A DNA stretch of 64,000 bases from contig JAPLTX010000015.1 in assembly GCA_026397915.1 (NCBI GenBank), forward strand, positions 46,985-110,984, written 5' to 3'. Position numbers and translations under genes: made by a program. The notes below the pieces were generated by a model, which was not told the origin of the DNA, made no database searches, and saw nothing but the letters and a program-made list of their open reading frames with translations. Origin of the DNA: Verrucomicrobiota bacterium. Its GTDB lineage: Bacteria; Verrucomicrobiota; Verrucomicrobiia; CAIQCK01. This document shows, one piece after another, positions 17,778 to 26,780 of this stretch; the stretch's first letter is position 1, and each line of letters begins with the position of its first letter.

Positions 17778-18995
17778 GTGGTAGAAACATTGCCGGCAGT
17801 TCAACCAAGGATTGTCGCCATAAACAACGCATCACCCAGCCGCAAGTCTTCCGCTCTGCTTTTCGCTTTCGGTGCGCGCGCTCTCAGCGTCGTGTTGTTG
17901 AGTTCCTCCCTCGCCAACAGTCTCGCCGCGTCCTCTTTCGCCGGCCTTGGTGTTTTACCAGGGGATTCCGAAAGCTACTGTTCCGGTGTTTCTGACGACG
18001 GCAAGATTGTCGTAGGCACAAGTAGCTCGGAGAATAGGCGTCAGGCATTTTGCTGGACGGCCAATCGCGGCCTCGTTGCTCTTGGGCATCTGCCCGGCGA
18101 TACCAACTCGGCGGCAAGCGCTATCTCAAGCGATGGCAAAGTTATCGTTGGCGCGAGTGCAAAGTATCAAAGCCTAAATGACGCAAAGCCGTATCGCTGG
18201 TCGGCACAGGAAGGTTTCAAAGGCATCAGTCCTCCCAATGCTCTTTTCATTAGTTTTCCCAGTGACGTTTCCGGCGATGGTTCAGTGATTGTGGGAGAGT
18301 GCGTCTGTTTCATGGAGGCGGATGGTGTTGGAGCGCCTTTGCACAAAGGGTTTCGATGGACGGCGGCATCGGGCATGGTCTTTCTTGGCAACCTGTGCAA
18401 GGACGGCAGGTGCTCAGCATATGGCGTATCAAGAGATGGTTCGATGGTCATTGGAGAATGCGAAACACCGGCTGGCATGGAAGCATTCCTGTGGACGAAG
18501 GCAAAAGGTCTGGTCAGTCTTGGAGACCTGCGCGTCGGCAGTCATTGGAGCCGCGCCAATGCTATTTCGGGCGACGGCAAGGTAATCGTGGGCTTCGCCC
18601 ACACGACACCATCGGCTAACGATCAATTAGTTTTTCGCTGGATGAGTGCTTCAGGCATGGTCGCGCTTGGCAAACTGCCCGGCACGACCTCTAGCGATGC
18701 TACCGGCATTTCGTTGGATGGTTCGGTTATCGTAGGACATTGTTCTGGGACAACTCTCATGGAAAGCCAAGCGACCATTTGGGATGGCAATGGCGCTGTG
18801 CGTTCTATCCAGTCCGTCCTTACGAATGATTGTAAGCTGAATCTAACAGGATGGAAATTATTGGAAGCAGTGAAGGTGTCGGCCGACGGCGCGACTATCA
18901 TTGGCAATGGTGAACACAATGGCCACATGGAAGCCTGGGTCGCGCATCTGGACAGGCCGGTGAACGCTCCGGCGGCCAAGGGGCCGAGCAAGTGA
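17778..18995 (+). CDS. Exported HAF-repeat protein
   Basis: About 400 residues composed of HAF-type repeats: recurring segments of the form LGxLPGxxxSxAxxISxDGxVIVG, for example LGHLPGDTNSAASAIS and LGKLPGTTSSDATGIS, with six or more copies. Such repeats form extracellular beta structure of unknown role. A hydrophobic signal segment lies at residues 27-50. The start is uncertain: GTG at 17778, or TTG at 17790, which has GGAGGT ten bases upstream and gives a more normal signal-peptide length. Codon usage is less GC-biased than in priA. It stands alone between priA and a repeat region. Confidence 0.8.
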   Translation: MVETLPAVQPRIVAINNASPSRKSSALLFAFGARALSVVLLSSSLANSLAASSFAGLGVLPGDSESYCSGVSDDGKIVVGTSSSENRRQAFCWTANRGLVALGHLPGDTNSAASAISSDGKVIVGASAKYQSLNDAKPYRWSAQEGFKGISPPNALFISFPSDVSGDGSVIVGECVCFMEADGVGAPLHKGFRWTAASGMVFLGNLCKDGRCSAYGVSRDGSMVIGECETPAGMEAFLWTKAKGLVSLGDLRVGSHWSRANAISGDGKVIVGFAHTTPSANDQLVFRWMSASGMVALGKLPGTTSSDATGISLDGSVIVGHCSGTTLMESQATIWDGNGAVRSIQSVLTNDCKLNLTGWKLLEAVKVSADGATIIGNGEHNGHMEAWVAHLDRPVNAPAAKGPSK

Positions 18996-19348
18996 AAAGC
19001 TAAAGGCGTGTTGCCGAAATGGTTTCAGCCGCGGAGCGGCGCTGGAGAGCAGCCTGCGGCGCAGTCGTGGGATTCAAGAAGCAGGCAGCGAATGCCCGGA
19101 CGGGGCGAAGGAAACAGCTTGCGCGGCGTGGATTTCCCGCTACCCCTGCCGGCTGTTTGGATGACGGGGGATTTACTCTTTGTAGCTATGACCTGCAACC
19201 ATCGGCTGTGCTTCCATCCGGGCAGAAATGAAGACGGATGAAGCCGGTCATCGCGCGCTGCCGCCGGGTCTTCCAGCGCACCCGTCCGATTTCTGCCTCT
19301 TTTCAGCCAATGTTCCGGCCACTTCCGCTGTTGTTAGAATGATGCCCG

Positions 19349-19705
19349 CCGGCCATCGGCGGACTCCCGCCAATCATTCGCGGGGAGCAGCAAGTCATCG
19401 GCAGGACCCCGCAGACCATTCGCGGGAGGCAGCGGGTGGTCGGCGGGGAGCAGCAAGTCATTCGCGGGAAGCAGCGAACGACCGGCGGAACCCCGCAAGT
19501 CACTTGCGGGAGGCAGCAAGTCACTTGCGGGAGGCAGCAAGTCACTTGCGGGAGGCAGCAAGTCATCTGCGGGAGGCAGCAAGTCATCTGCGGGAGGCAG
19601 CAAGCCATCTGCGGGGAGCGGCAAGTCATCTGCGGGGAGCGGCAGGTTATCGGCGGAATCCCGCGAGTCATTCGCGGGAGGCAGTGGATTACCTGCGGGA
19701 GGCCG
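19349..19705. repeat. Tandem array, 21-bp period, about 17 units
   Basis: The core word GCGGGAGGCAGCAAGTCA recurs every 21 bases (for example at 19496, 19517 and on). The central units are nearly identical and the outer ones degenerate. The plus-strand frame would give a repeating SHLREAA peptide, but other frames are open too, so I do not call it a gene. The preceding stretch 18996-19348 holds no gene I can support. Confidence 0.9.
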
Positions 19706-19860
19706 CGCGCGGCTCACCCACCCCCAACAAAAAGAAACGCCCCGCCTCGCGCCGTCCGCGCCAGAGTTTCCCCGGCCGCAGGCTCCACGCGCCGCAGGGC
19801 GTCGGAGATTGACCGGGCGACTGTTTTCGGGCAGTATTCAGCCTGATCGGAGGAACCGAG

Positions 19861-20424
19861 ATGAAGAAACTATTGATGCTAATCGTGGTTGCGGGAATAG
19901 CCATATCTGCAAGCGCACAGTCGCCCGTGCAGGTCACCGTCCAGCGGGTCTCCAAGAGAAAGAGTGCGCAGGGAGACATAAGGTCGGTGGGCAACACCAC
20001 ATATTATTCATACAACACAGCCAACGCGTCACTGACACTGCGTATTACGATTCAGAACATCAGCGCGCGTCCAATCGAAGACATGGTCGTCAGATGGGGT
20101 GTGGCAAAAATGCGGCTGAGCGGCACCTCCCATACAGCAGATGTGGCTTACGGCAAGGAAGAGAAATGCTCCCTGAAGTCAAAGGAGAGCAAGGTCATCG
20201 AAACGGAAACGGTGGAGGCCAGCAGATCGGAATCGCAACTCACCGATAACAAGAGAGGCGAAAAAATCCGCGGCCACGGCGTGCAAGTTCTGATCGGAGG
20301 CCGGGTGATGTGGGAGGAGTTCGTGCCGCCCACCGTCAAGAAATCCTTTGAGAACCTGAGGCCCGTCGGCGACCAGGAAAAGGAAGAGGACCAGGAGAAG
20401 CCGACGAAGAAGAAAAAGAAGTGA
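19861..20424 (+). CDS. Secreted protein with charged Lys/Glu-rich tail, unknown function
   Basis: 187 residues with a clear signal peptide (MKKLLMLIVVAGIAISASAQ) and a GGAGG Shine-Dalgarno eight bases before the ATG. The mature part up to residue about 155 looks like a single beta-rich domain (VQVTVQRVSKRK, LTLRITIQNISARP). The last 20 residues are almost all Glu, Asp, Lys and Gln and end in a run of lysines. I do not recognise the family. A 21-bp repeat array ends about 155 bases upstream of the start. Its base composition is less GC-rich than that of the next gene. Confidence 0.75.
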   Translation: MKKLLMLIVVAGIAISASAQSPVQVTVQRVSKRKSAQGDIRSVGNTTYYSYNTANASLTLRITIQNISARPIEDMVVRWGVAKMRLSGTSHTADVAYGKEEKCSLKSKESKVIETETVEASRSESQLTDNKRGEKIRGHGVQVLIGGRVMWEEFVPPTVKKSFENLRPVGDQEKEEDQEKPTKKKKK

Positions 20425-20505
20425 CCCTCCGCAGCGCCGCGCGACCATCGCACACGCGCGCATTTCGCTTTGACCTCGCGGGCGGGCTTGTGGCATTACT
20501 CAATC

Positions 20506-21465
20506 ATGAAACAACCCACCTTGCTCACGACTTTGAAAGGCTCGCTGCTCGAACACTTCTTCCCCGCCGGATGGGACCTCGCGAAGATTGACCGCTGTTG
20601 CTCGCAACCGCCCGCGTCCATCACCGCGCGGCAGAAATGGTGGCACAAGGAGTTTCAGCCCGTGCCGTGCGACACGCTCGCGGACTTCGACATGATGATG
20701 GGCCACGAGATCGCGCTGACCATCGCCGAGGCGAAGGAGGCTGGCAAACAGGTGGCGTTCATCCTGCCCGTGGGGCCGATGGGGATGTATCGCTGGGTCG
20801 TTTATTTCCTGCGCGAGTGGAACATGGACTGCGGGCACGTCCACGGCTTCAACATGGACGAGTGGAGCGACGCGAAGGGCAACACGCTGCCGCCGACCAA
20901 CCCCGCCGCGTTTCAGTATGCGATGGAGCAAGCGTTCTACGGGCCGCTCGGCAAGTTGACGGTGCCGCCGAAGCAACGCCATTTCGCTACGAAGGACTCC
21001 CTGCCCCATTACCGCGAGCAGATCGGCGAGCTGCGGGCGAACGGCGCGGACCTCGTGGTGGTGTTCGGTGTCGGGCGCGTGTTCCACATCGCGTTCTGGG
21101 AGCCGCACTTTGCCGCCGAGTTCAAGACCGAGGCGGAGTGGCGCAAGCAATCGCACCGGCTCGGCGCGAAGTTGCATCCGCTTACCATCGAGCAGAACGC
21201 CATCACGAGCTTCAAGAGCCGCACCACACTCGTGCCGACGCGCGCGAACACGATCGGCCCGGCGCTGTTCCTAACGGCCGACAAGATCATCGGCGGCTGC
21301 GACGGCGCGCTCGGCCGCGGCATGGCGTGGCAGGGGTTGTCGCTCTGGGTGACGCTGCGCTACGGCCCGAGCATGTGGGTTCCGTCGAGTTTCATGCCGA
21401 CGCAACGGGGCAAGCTGTTCTTCATGAAGGAACTGGCAGGTCCGCTCGTGGCAGAGTGCAACTGA
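20506..21465 (+). CDS. NagB/glucosamine-6-phosphate isomerase-like protein
   Basis: 319 residues related to the glucosamine-6-phosphate deaminase/6-phosphogluconolactonase fold. The stretch [14 protein letters not shown] corresponds to the FNMDEYVG box of NagB, and [17 protein letters not shown] to its GxGxDGHxAFNEP box, though with Arg-Val in place of the usual Asp-Gly. Loss of that Asp argues against a standard deaminase, so substrate and reaction are uncertain. The late [16 protein letters not shown] resembles the NagB segment around the substrate-binding lysine. The ATG at 20506 gives the family N terminus; no strong Shine-Dalgarno is seen. Confidence 0.7.
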   Translation: MKQPTLLTTLKGSLLEHFFPAGWDLAKIDRCCSQPPASITARQKWWHKEFQPVPCDTLADFDMMMGHEIALTIAEAKEAGKQVAFILPVGPMGMYRWVVYFLREWNMDCGHVHGFNMDEWSDAKGNTLPPTNPAAFQYAMEQAFYGPLGKLTVPPKQRHFATKDSLPHYREQIGELRANGADLVVVFGVGRVFHIAFWEPHFAAEFKTEAEWRKQSHRLGAKLHPLTIEQNAITSFKSRTTLVPTRANTIGPALFLTADKIIGGCDGALGRGMAWQGLSLWVTLRYGPSMWVPSSFMPTQRGKLFFMKELAGPLVAECN

Positions 21466-21483
21466 GAGCGGCAGGCGCCCGCG

Positions 21484-21577
21484 TTGTAGAGTCGGCCGTC
21501 TCGGCCGACTTCCTGCGGCGTTTGGAACAAATCCCGCGCCCGAACCATTTCGTCGGCCGAGACGGCCGACTCTACAA
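21484..21577. repeat. Palindromic element, TTGTAG type, at a gene 3' end
   Basis: The left arm TTGTAGAGTCGGCCGTCTCG and the right arm ending CGGCCGACTCTACAA are near-perfect inverses over 26 bases. The right end supplies the TAG stop of the minus-strand membrane gene at 21572. It is the same family as 7531-7603 and 39996-40067. Confidence 0.92.
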
Positions 21578-22237
21578 TGCTGCACGGGAACGTTTCGTCG
21601 CCAGCCAGAGTCCGGCGACAGCGATCAACGTTCCCATGGCGAACAACTCCCACGAGTAGCTGATCCCCTTGTAGCCATTACCGGTGATATGCTCCGCGTC
21701 CTTGACGAACGACCAATACCACACCGCAAACGCCAGCAACTGAGATGCGATCATGGCCAAGGACCAGCGGACCGGCCGGCCGCGGATTTCGCGCGCGTGC
21801 AACCAACAACACGCGCCCACGAAATAGAGGCTGATCAACACCGGCGCGAGCACCGGCCCATACCACGGTTTCGGAATCAGGAACAGGCAGTCCCACGCCA
21901 GCAACGCGCTGGGCCATCCAGTCCAACATTGCAGGCCGACGTAGTAGAAGATGTCCCAGATGCCGAAGGCGAAGAAGAAGCACGCGAGCCGCGAGCGCAG
22001 GTTGATGCCGCTGAGCCACGCAACCGCCGCCAGCATGACGATCGTGCAGGCTTCGCGCGGAATCTCGACGTTCATCTTCTCCATCGGTGGGATGGGAAAG
22101 TTCGTCTCGACCGGAAACAATCGCCGCAAGTAGATGACGCAAATCGCCTCTAGGAGGCCCATGGCGACGGCGTAAACACCGAGCCACACTAATCGCCGCC
22201 AGATTTGCGGCGCCGTTGTTGTCGGAATCGTTTTCAC
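21572..22237 (-). CDS. Polytopic membrane protein of unknown function
   Basis: About 221 residues from a GTG at 22237 (VKTIPTTTAPQIWRRL), with six or seven hydrophobic segments and aromatic-rich loops (FGIWDIFYYVGLQCWTGWP). The longer open frame to 22411 runs antisense into the NUDIX gene and is not preferred. I do not recognise a family. The final residues (ATKRSRAAL) and the stop codon come from, or adjoin, the palindromic element at 21484-21577, so the native C terminus may have been altered. It is divergent from the NUDIX gene. Confidence 0.6.
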   Translation of the reverse strand: MKTIPTTTAPQIWRRLVWLGVYAVAMGLLEAICVIYLRRLFPVETNFPIPPMEKMNVEIPREACTIVMLAAVAWLSGINLRSRLACFFFAFGIWDIFYYVGLQCWTGWPSALLAWDCLFLIPKPWYGPVLAPVLISLYFVGACCWLHAREIRGRPVRWSLAMIASQLLAFAVWYWSFVKDAEHITGNGYKGISYSWELFAMGTLIAVAGLWLATKRSRAAL

Positions 22238-22334
22238 GTTGGCGAGTTTACGCGACCACCGGTTTCCGTGCAACGCTTCGCGAACGTTGGCGTTGACCGG
22301 CGGGCGGCGGTTATGCGATACCGCTGCCACAACT

Positions 22335-22949
22335 ATGGCAACACCAGACGAAAAAATCCTCGGCTTCCCGCGCGCGATCTTCGAGCAACTCGGCGTCTTC
22401 CACGGTTTCAACCCGGACGTGGACCGCTACCTGCCCGCGATCCTCGACCCAAAGAACAACAGCTTCCGCCTCCGCGCGCAGGCCGAGACCGATCCCGGCT
22501 TCAAGCAGATCATTCCCTACGTCGTCATCACCGACGGCGAGCGCGTGCTGCACTACGTCCGTGGCAAGAAAGCTGGCGAGCAGCGGCTCGTCGCTAAAGG
22601 CTCCATCGGCATCGGAGGTCATATCAACGACGAAGACCATTCGCTCTTCGCCGTCGGCATGGATGCGTTCCGCGCCGCCGTCGAGCGCGAGGTGCGCGAG
22701 GAGTTGAATGTCGAGGGCGCGTTCGACGCCAAGCCCGTCGGTCTCATCAACGACGACACTTCCGAAGTTGGTCAAGTCCACTTCGGCATCGTCCACGTCA
22801 TGCGCCGCCGGCCGGAGCAGGTGAAAAAGCGCGAGCAAGTCATTGCGCAACAGGAGTGGTTGATGGTCGCCGAGTTGCGCGACCGCCGCGACCGGATGGA
22901 GACATGGTCGCAGTTCTGCCTCGACAATATCGAGAGCCTCCTGAGGTGA
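22335..22949 (+). CDS. NUDIX hydrolase-family protein
   Basis: 204 residues from MATPDEKILGFPRAIF. The NUDIX helix is visible as AAVEREVREELNVEG, carrying the metal-binding REVREEL pattern. The upstream part of the box is GIGGHINDEDHS with a longer than usual gap before the helix, so it is a variant of the consensus. The substrate is a nucleoside diphosphate derivative by family, not further defined. Its TGA stop overlaps the GTG start of the DUF1028 gene, so the two are translationally coupled. Confidence 0.85.
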   Translation: MATPDEKILGFPRAIFEQLGVFHGFNPDVDRYLPAILDPKNNSFRLRAQAETDPGFKQIIPYVVITDGERVLHYVRGKKAGEQRLVAKGSIGIGGHINDEDHSLFAVGMDAFRAAVEREVREELNVEGAFDAKPVGLINDDTSEVGQVHFGIVHVMRRRPEQVKKREQVIAQQEWLMVAELRDRRDRMETWSQFCLDNIESLLR

Positions 22950-23620
22950 AAACCGCGACGTTTTCCATCGTAAGTCGCTGTCCAAAAACTGGCGACATGG
23001 GCGTGGCAACCGCGTCGAAATATCTAGCCGTGGGCGCCGTCGTGCCGTGGGCCGAAGAAGGTGTCGGCGTCGTGGCAACACAGCACTGGGCTTCGCCACG
23101 CATGGCCCAGCATGCGCTCACGATGATGCGAAGCGGGCATCAGCCAAAGTTGGTTCTCACGCAACTGATCGCCGACGACCACGAGAAGGCCGGAACACGG
23201 CAGTTGGCGATGATGGATGCACAAGGCCAGAAGATAGCGTGGACGCCGTCGCTCGACACTGCCGACCCGGAAGCAAAATACTTCGGCCAACTGGAGACAG
23301 AGAACGCCATCGTCCTCGGCAACACGCTGGCAGGGCCGCAGGTGCTGGAAGCAATGCGGACGAAATTCGTTGAACTGGAGAAGACGGGCGTGTCGCTCGC
23401 GTGGCGATTGCTTGCGGCGTTGAAGGCCGGCGACGAGGCGGGCGGCGACCACCGAGGCAAGCAGTCAGCGGCGATTCTGGTCGTCAGTGGCCAGAAGGGC
23501 GTGGCGGAGAACATCCACAAAGTGAACTACCGCGTGGACGACCACCAGACGCCGATTGATGAACTCATCCGCATCTACAAACTGCGTTTCAACCGGCCAG
23601 CCGTGGATTACATAACCTGA
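22946..23620 (+). CDS. DUF1028 family protein
   Basis: 224 residues from the GTG at 22946, which shares four bases (GTGA) with the NUDIX stop. The start TATFSIVSRCPKTGDMGVAT and the following AVGAVVPWAEEGVGVVATQ are the hallmark of DUF1028, an Ntn-hydrolase-like fold of unknown reaction. The only alternative is an upstream ATG at 22856, inside the NUDIX gene, giving an unconserved leader. The coupling with a NUDIX hydrolase may mean a shared housecleaning role, but that is inference. Confidence 0.85.
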   Translation: MKTATFSIVSRCPKTGDMGVATASKYLAVGAVVPWAEEGVGVVATQHWASPRMAQHALTMMRSGHQPKLVLTQLIADDHEKAGTRQLAMMDAQGQKIAWTPSLDTADPEAKYFGQLETENAIVLGNTLAGPQVLEAMRTKFVELEKTGVSLAWRLLAALKAGDEAGGDHRGKQSAAILVVSGQKGVAENIHKVNYRVDDHQTPIDELIRIYKLRFNRPAVDYIT

Positions 23621-23693
23621 CAAGGCCAGATGAAGACTCGACGGTGGCAGAGATTGCCATCACGAGTCACCCTGATTTCAGACTGAGAATGTT

Positions 23694-24635
23694 ATGCAAA
23701 CGATTTCGCTTGGCACGAGTTTCCTGAATGTCAGCCGCCTCTGCTACGGTTGCTGGCGCATTGTCGGCTGGTCCCCGAACGAAATCACGCCGTCGCTCGA
23801 AGAATCCGCCCGCCGCGCGATCATCACGGCCTACGAGTCGGGCTACACCTTCTTCGACCACGCCGATATCTACTGCTGGGGCCTGGCGGAACAGGTCTTC
23901 GGAAAGGTGCTCAAGGAAGTTTCCGGGATGCGCGACCGCGTGGTCATCGCCACCAAGTGCGGCATCCGGCGCCAAGGCGACCCGACGCCCGCCATGCCCG
24001 CGCGCTGGGATTTCTCCGGGCACCATATCGTCGCCGCCACCGAGGCGTCGTTGCGGCGGCTCGGCGTCGAGACGCTGGACGTGCTCATGCTCCACCGGCC
24101 CGACTACCTCGCCGACCCGGCGGAGATCGCGCGGGCGTTCACGCAATTGAAGGACGATGGCAAGGTGCGCTTCTTCGGCATCAGCAACTTTCGCCCGTCG
24201 CTTGCGGCAGCGGTGCAGGCGGCTTGCCACTTCCCGCTGGTCACGCATCAGGTTGAAATCAGTCTGGCGAAACTCGACGCGCTCACCGACGGAACACTGG
24301 ACCAGTGCCTCGCCACCAAGATGACGCCGATGGCGTGGAGTCCATTGGCAGGCGGCCAACTCGCCGACGGCGCGAAACGGCTCCTGACCGCGCAGCAAAA
24401 TTATCGCATCCCATCCATCCTGGAGGCGCTCGATCCGATCGCTAAAGCCCGCGGCGTCAGCCGGAGCGCAGTGGCGTTGGCGTGGCTGATGAAGCACCCG
24501 TCGAAGATCATCCCCATCGTCGGATCCACCGATCCTGCACGCATCCGCGAGGCGACAAAGGCCGCGGAGATCGAACTGACGCGCGAGGAGTGGTATCGGC
24601 TGTTTGTAGCCGCGAGTGGCGCGCCGCTGCCGTGA
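23694..24635 (+). CDS. Aldo/keto reductase (YdhF-like)
   Basis: NAD(P)H-dependent oxidoreductase of the AKR superfamily, 313 residues. The catalytic tetrad is visible: Asp55 and Tyr60 in FFDHADIYCWG, Lys88 in IATKCG, and His134 in LMLHRPDYL. The region GVSRSAVALAWLMKHP and the C-terminal PIVGSTDPARIREA match the cofactor-binding end of YdhF-type members. The substrate is not defined. It stands alone; its TGA is followed immediately by the palindromic repeat at 24636. Confidence 0.92.
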   Translation: MQTISLGTSFLNVSRLCYGCWRIVGWSPNEITPSLEESARRAIITAYESGYTFFDHADIYCWGLAEQVFGKVLKEVSGMRDRVVIATKCGIRRQGDPTPAMPARWDFSGHHIVAATEASLRRLGVETLDVLMLHRPDYLADPAEIARAFTQLKDDGKVRFFGISNFRPSLAAAVQAACHFPLVTHQVEISLAKLDALTDGTLDQCLATKMTPMAWSPLAGGQLADGAKRLLTAQQNYRIPSILEALDPIAKARGVSRSAVALAWLMKHPSKIIPIVGSTDPARIREATKAAEIELTREEWYRLFVAASGAPLP

Positions 24636-24700
24636 AACGTAATACGGAATGCGGAATGCGTAACCGAGGAACTTACGTATTACGCATTACTCGTTACGTT
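24636..24700. repeat. Word-like inverted repeat between convergent genes
   Basis: The left arm AACGTAATACGGAATGCGGA is inverted at the right as part of TTACGTATTACGCATTACTC, with a few mismatches over 28 bases. The right arm provides the TAA stop of the zinc-finger gene on the minus strand (24694-24696). Confidence 0.85.
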
Positions 24701-25752
24701 GCAATGTGCGATCCAGGGCCGAGAGCGTCCAGTTGGCCGTTCTCCAACTCGACCAGCAATCCCATCCGCACCAGCACATCCACGTCCGCCTTCACATCCT
24801 GTTCGGCGACTCCTTGCGCGGCAAAATGGTCGCGCAACGTGTGACGGTTGGGTTTGTGACCGCGACGGGCCGGCGCGCCGGCAAGCGCGAGGGCTTCCTG
24901 CTGGCGAGGCGTGAGTTGGTCTCGCTCCGAAGCCCGGCGAGGATGCTGACGGCAGGCATACTGGTGGCCGAGAATGTCGCGGAAAATTTGCAGGCCGCGC
25001 TGGCTCAGCGCCTGCCGCAACAACGCCAGGAAATGCCCTGGCTCCTTCTTCTCCTTGTCCCAAATCTGATTGCAGGCGCGGCGGATGTCGCGGCATTCGA
25101 GTTGCCGCAGCCGCGCGGCAGGAATCGCCAGTTCCGCCTCGGTTTTCTCGACGCGGTCCGCGTGCGCTTGCCGCACATGGTCCAGTAGCGACCGCTCGTC
25201 CACCACCAACTCGTCGCAGAACGCACAGTGCAACTCCTCGGTGACACTCACCGCCTTCCGCCACGCTTCCACGTCGTCTGCAGAGTTGGAATTCGCCACC
25301 TTCGCGCGGAACTCGTCGAACGGCACGCGGTCGTGGCGCTCCTTGTGATGCGCCACGAGACGCACGCTGAACTCGTGGTAGTTCGGCGGGCACAAGAGCG
25401 ATCGGCACAGGCCGCACCGTGCAATGAACTGGAAGTTGCCTTTCGGCGGCTCGACGGTCTTCGGCACGATCTTCACAGCCTTCTCGGCATGCTGCTGGCG
25501 GAAATGGCGGAAGACCAACTCCGCGCCGGAAAACGCCTGGCCACAGTCGGCGCAGATGTGAAACTTCGCCTTCGCGTCGCGCGGCGGCTTCAGCACGAAC
25601 GTCAGCGCGTTCGGCTGGTTGACGAGGTTGCGCCACAGATCGAACAAAGCGTGCGCCCGACCGTCGGCCTTGAGCTTTTGCGCAAGCTTGTCGAGCGGCG
25701 GCGCTTCCAGCCGCAACGTGCAAAAAATCACCTTCTCTGGAACAGGTTTCAT
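24694..25752 (-). CDS. Protein with three C2H2-like zinc fingers and a C-terminal winged-helix-like region
   Basis: 352 residues from MKPVPEKVIFCTLRLEA. Three Cys2His2 units are visible: CADCGQAFSGAELVFRHF followed by RQQH; CGLCRSLLCPP followed by HHKERH; and CAFCDELVVDERSLLDHV followed by RQAH. The first and third have the classical C-x2-C spacing and His pair. A C-terminal segment (LTPRQQEALALAG to MGLLVELENG) looks like a winged helix. Multi-finger C2H2 proteins are rare in bacteria; DNA or RNA binding is likely but unproven. The last few residues (SHIAT) come from a palindromic element that supplies the stop. Confidence 0.72.
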   Translation of the reverse strand: MKPVPEKVIFCTLRLEAPPLDKLAQKLKADGRAHALFDLWRNLVNQPNALTFVLKPPRDAKAKFHICADCGQAFSGAELVFRHFRQQHAEKAVKIVPKTVEPPKGNFQFIARCGLCRSLLCPPNYHEFSVRLVAHHKERHDRVPFDEFRAKVANSNSADDVEAWRKAVSVTEELHCAFCDELVVDERSLLDHVRQAHADRVEKTEAELAIPAARLRQLECRDIRRACNQIWDKEKKEPGHFLALLRQALSQRGLQIFRDILGHQYACRQHPRRASERDQLTPRQQEALALAGAPARRGHKPNRHTLRDHFAAQGVAEQDVKADVDVLVRMGLLVELENGQLDALGPGSHIAT

Positions 25753-25871
25753 CGGTTCACTCGGTTCCGCCGCCAAATCAATCAAGTTCGCCCGGTTGAC
25801 GGCGCGGGCGCATTCTCCTAGAGTGCCCGCGCGAGTCAACGCAAAAGGATAACGACATTAGAAATTCCGCC

Positions 25872-26750
25872 ATGAAAATCATCCGCTTCACAACGCCCGG
25901 TTTGCAGTTTCAGGACGGCTATCACTTCCGGCTCGGCCTGCTCGACGGCGAGCGCGTCGTGGACCTGACAACAAAAGACCCGAACACCTTCGGCTCTGTG
26001 TCGGGCCTGCTGCGGCTGGACGAGCCTGCCGTGGTGGTGGCCGAGGCGGCCCAAAACGCGCCAGCGCTGCCGTTGCGGCAGGTGCAGTTGGAAGCACCAC
26101 TCGACGTGCAGGAAGTCTGGGCCACTGACACGACCTATCCGCGTTGCCGCGACGCGCGCGTGGCGGAAGCATCCAAGAGCGGTGCCGGCGGTCTCTTTGA
26201 CAAGGTATTCAACGCGCCGCGGCCTGAACTGTTCTTAAAATCAACGCCGGAGCGCGCTGTCGGCCCCGACCAGCAGGTCCGCGTCCGCGAGGACTCCAGG
26301 CGTAGCGTGCCAGAACCGTCGCTTGCCCTGGTCATCAACTACGCCGGCGCCGTCGTCGGCTACACCATCGGCAACGACATCTGCTCGCGCGACCTCGCCA
26401 ACGAAAACCCGCTCTACTTGCCACAGGCCAAGCTGTATCGCGGTGGCTGTGCGCTCGGTCCGTGCATCCTCCTAAAGGAAGCTGTCGCCGATCCGAAGGC
26501 TCTGGAGATTGAAATGCGCGTTGAACGCGACCAGGTGCGCGTGTTTCACGGCAGGGCAGGCATTGCGGAGATGAAACGCAGCTTTGAGGAACTTGCAGAT
26601 TATCTTTTCCGCGAGAATGATTTTGTCCCTGGCGTCTTCCTGCTGACCGGTGCCAGCATCGTGCCGCCCGCCGATTTTGCACTCAACCACGGCGACCTCA
26701 TCGAGATTGAGATTCCGCCGATTGGCGTGTTGAGGAATACGGTCGAATAG
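25872..26750 (+). CDS. Fumarylacetoacetate hydrolase-family enzyme
   Basis: 292 residues with the FAH catalytic core in the C-terminal two thirds. Likely metal ligands are the Glu residues in REDSRRSVPEPSLAL and the Asp in TIGNDICSRDLANEN. The N-terminal cap FHFRLGLLDGERVVDL and the sequence LYLPQAKLYRGGCALGP resemble 2-keto-3-deoxy-L-arabinonate dehydratase and related sugar-acid dehydratases rather than true fumarylacetoacetase. The reaction is therefore probably on a 2-keto-3-deoxy sugar acid, consistent with the sugar-enzyme content around it, but this is inference from motif style. Confidence 0.82.
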   Translation: MKIIRFTTPGLQFQDGYHFRLGLLDGERVVDLTTKDPNTFGSVSGLLRLDEPAVVVAEAAQNAPALPLRQVQLEAPLDVQEVWATDTTYPRCRDARVAEASKSGAGGLFDKVFNAPRPELFLKSTPERAVGPDQQVRVREDSRRSVPEPSLALVINYAGAVVGYTIGNDICSRDLANENPLYLPQAKLYRGGCALGPCILLKEAVADPKALEIEMRVERDQVRVFHGRAGIAEMKRSFEELADYLFRENDFVPGVFLLTGASIVPPADFALNHGDLIEIEIPPIGVLRNTVE

Positions 26751-26780
26751 CAGCGCAGGCAGGATGCCCGCGCGACGCAA

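Noticed and set aside
18996..19348. Possible degenerate gene or insertion-sequence remnant upstream of the 21-bp array
   Set aside because: No frame with a recognisable domain or inverted terminal repeat is visible; only weak self-complementarity around GCCCGGA.
19228..19846. Repetitive proteins encoded by the 21-bp array (seven-residue SHLREAA and similar repeats)
   Set aside because: A 21-base period keeps several frames open on both strands. No frame has a convincing start, so coding is not supported.
22239..22334. Longer start for the NUDIX protein at 22239
   Set aside because: The extra 32 residues are not NUDIX-like and run antisense to the start region of the divergent membrane-protein gene; the ATG at 22335 gives the family N terminus.
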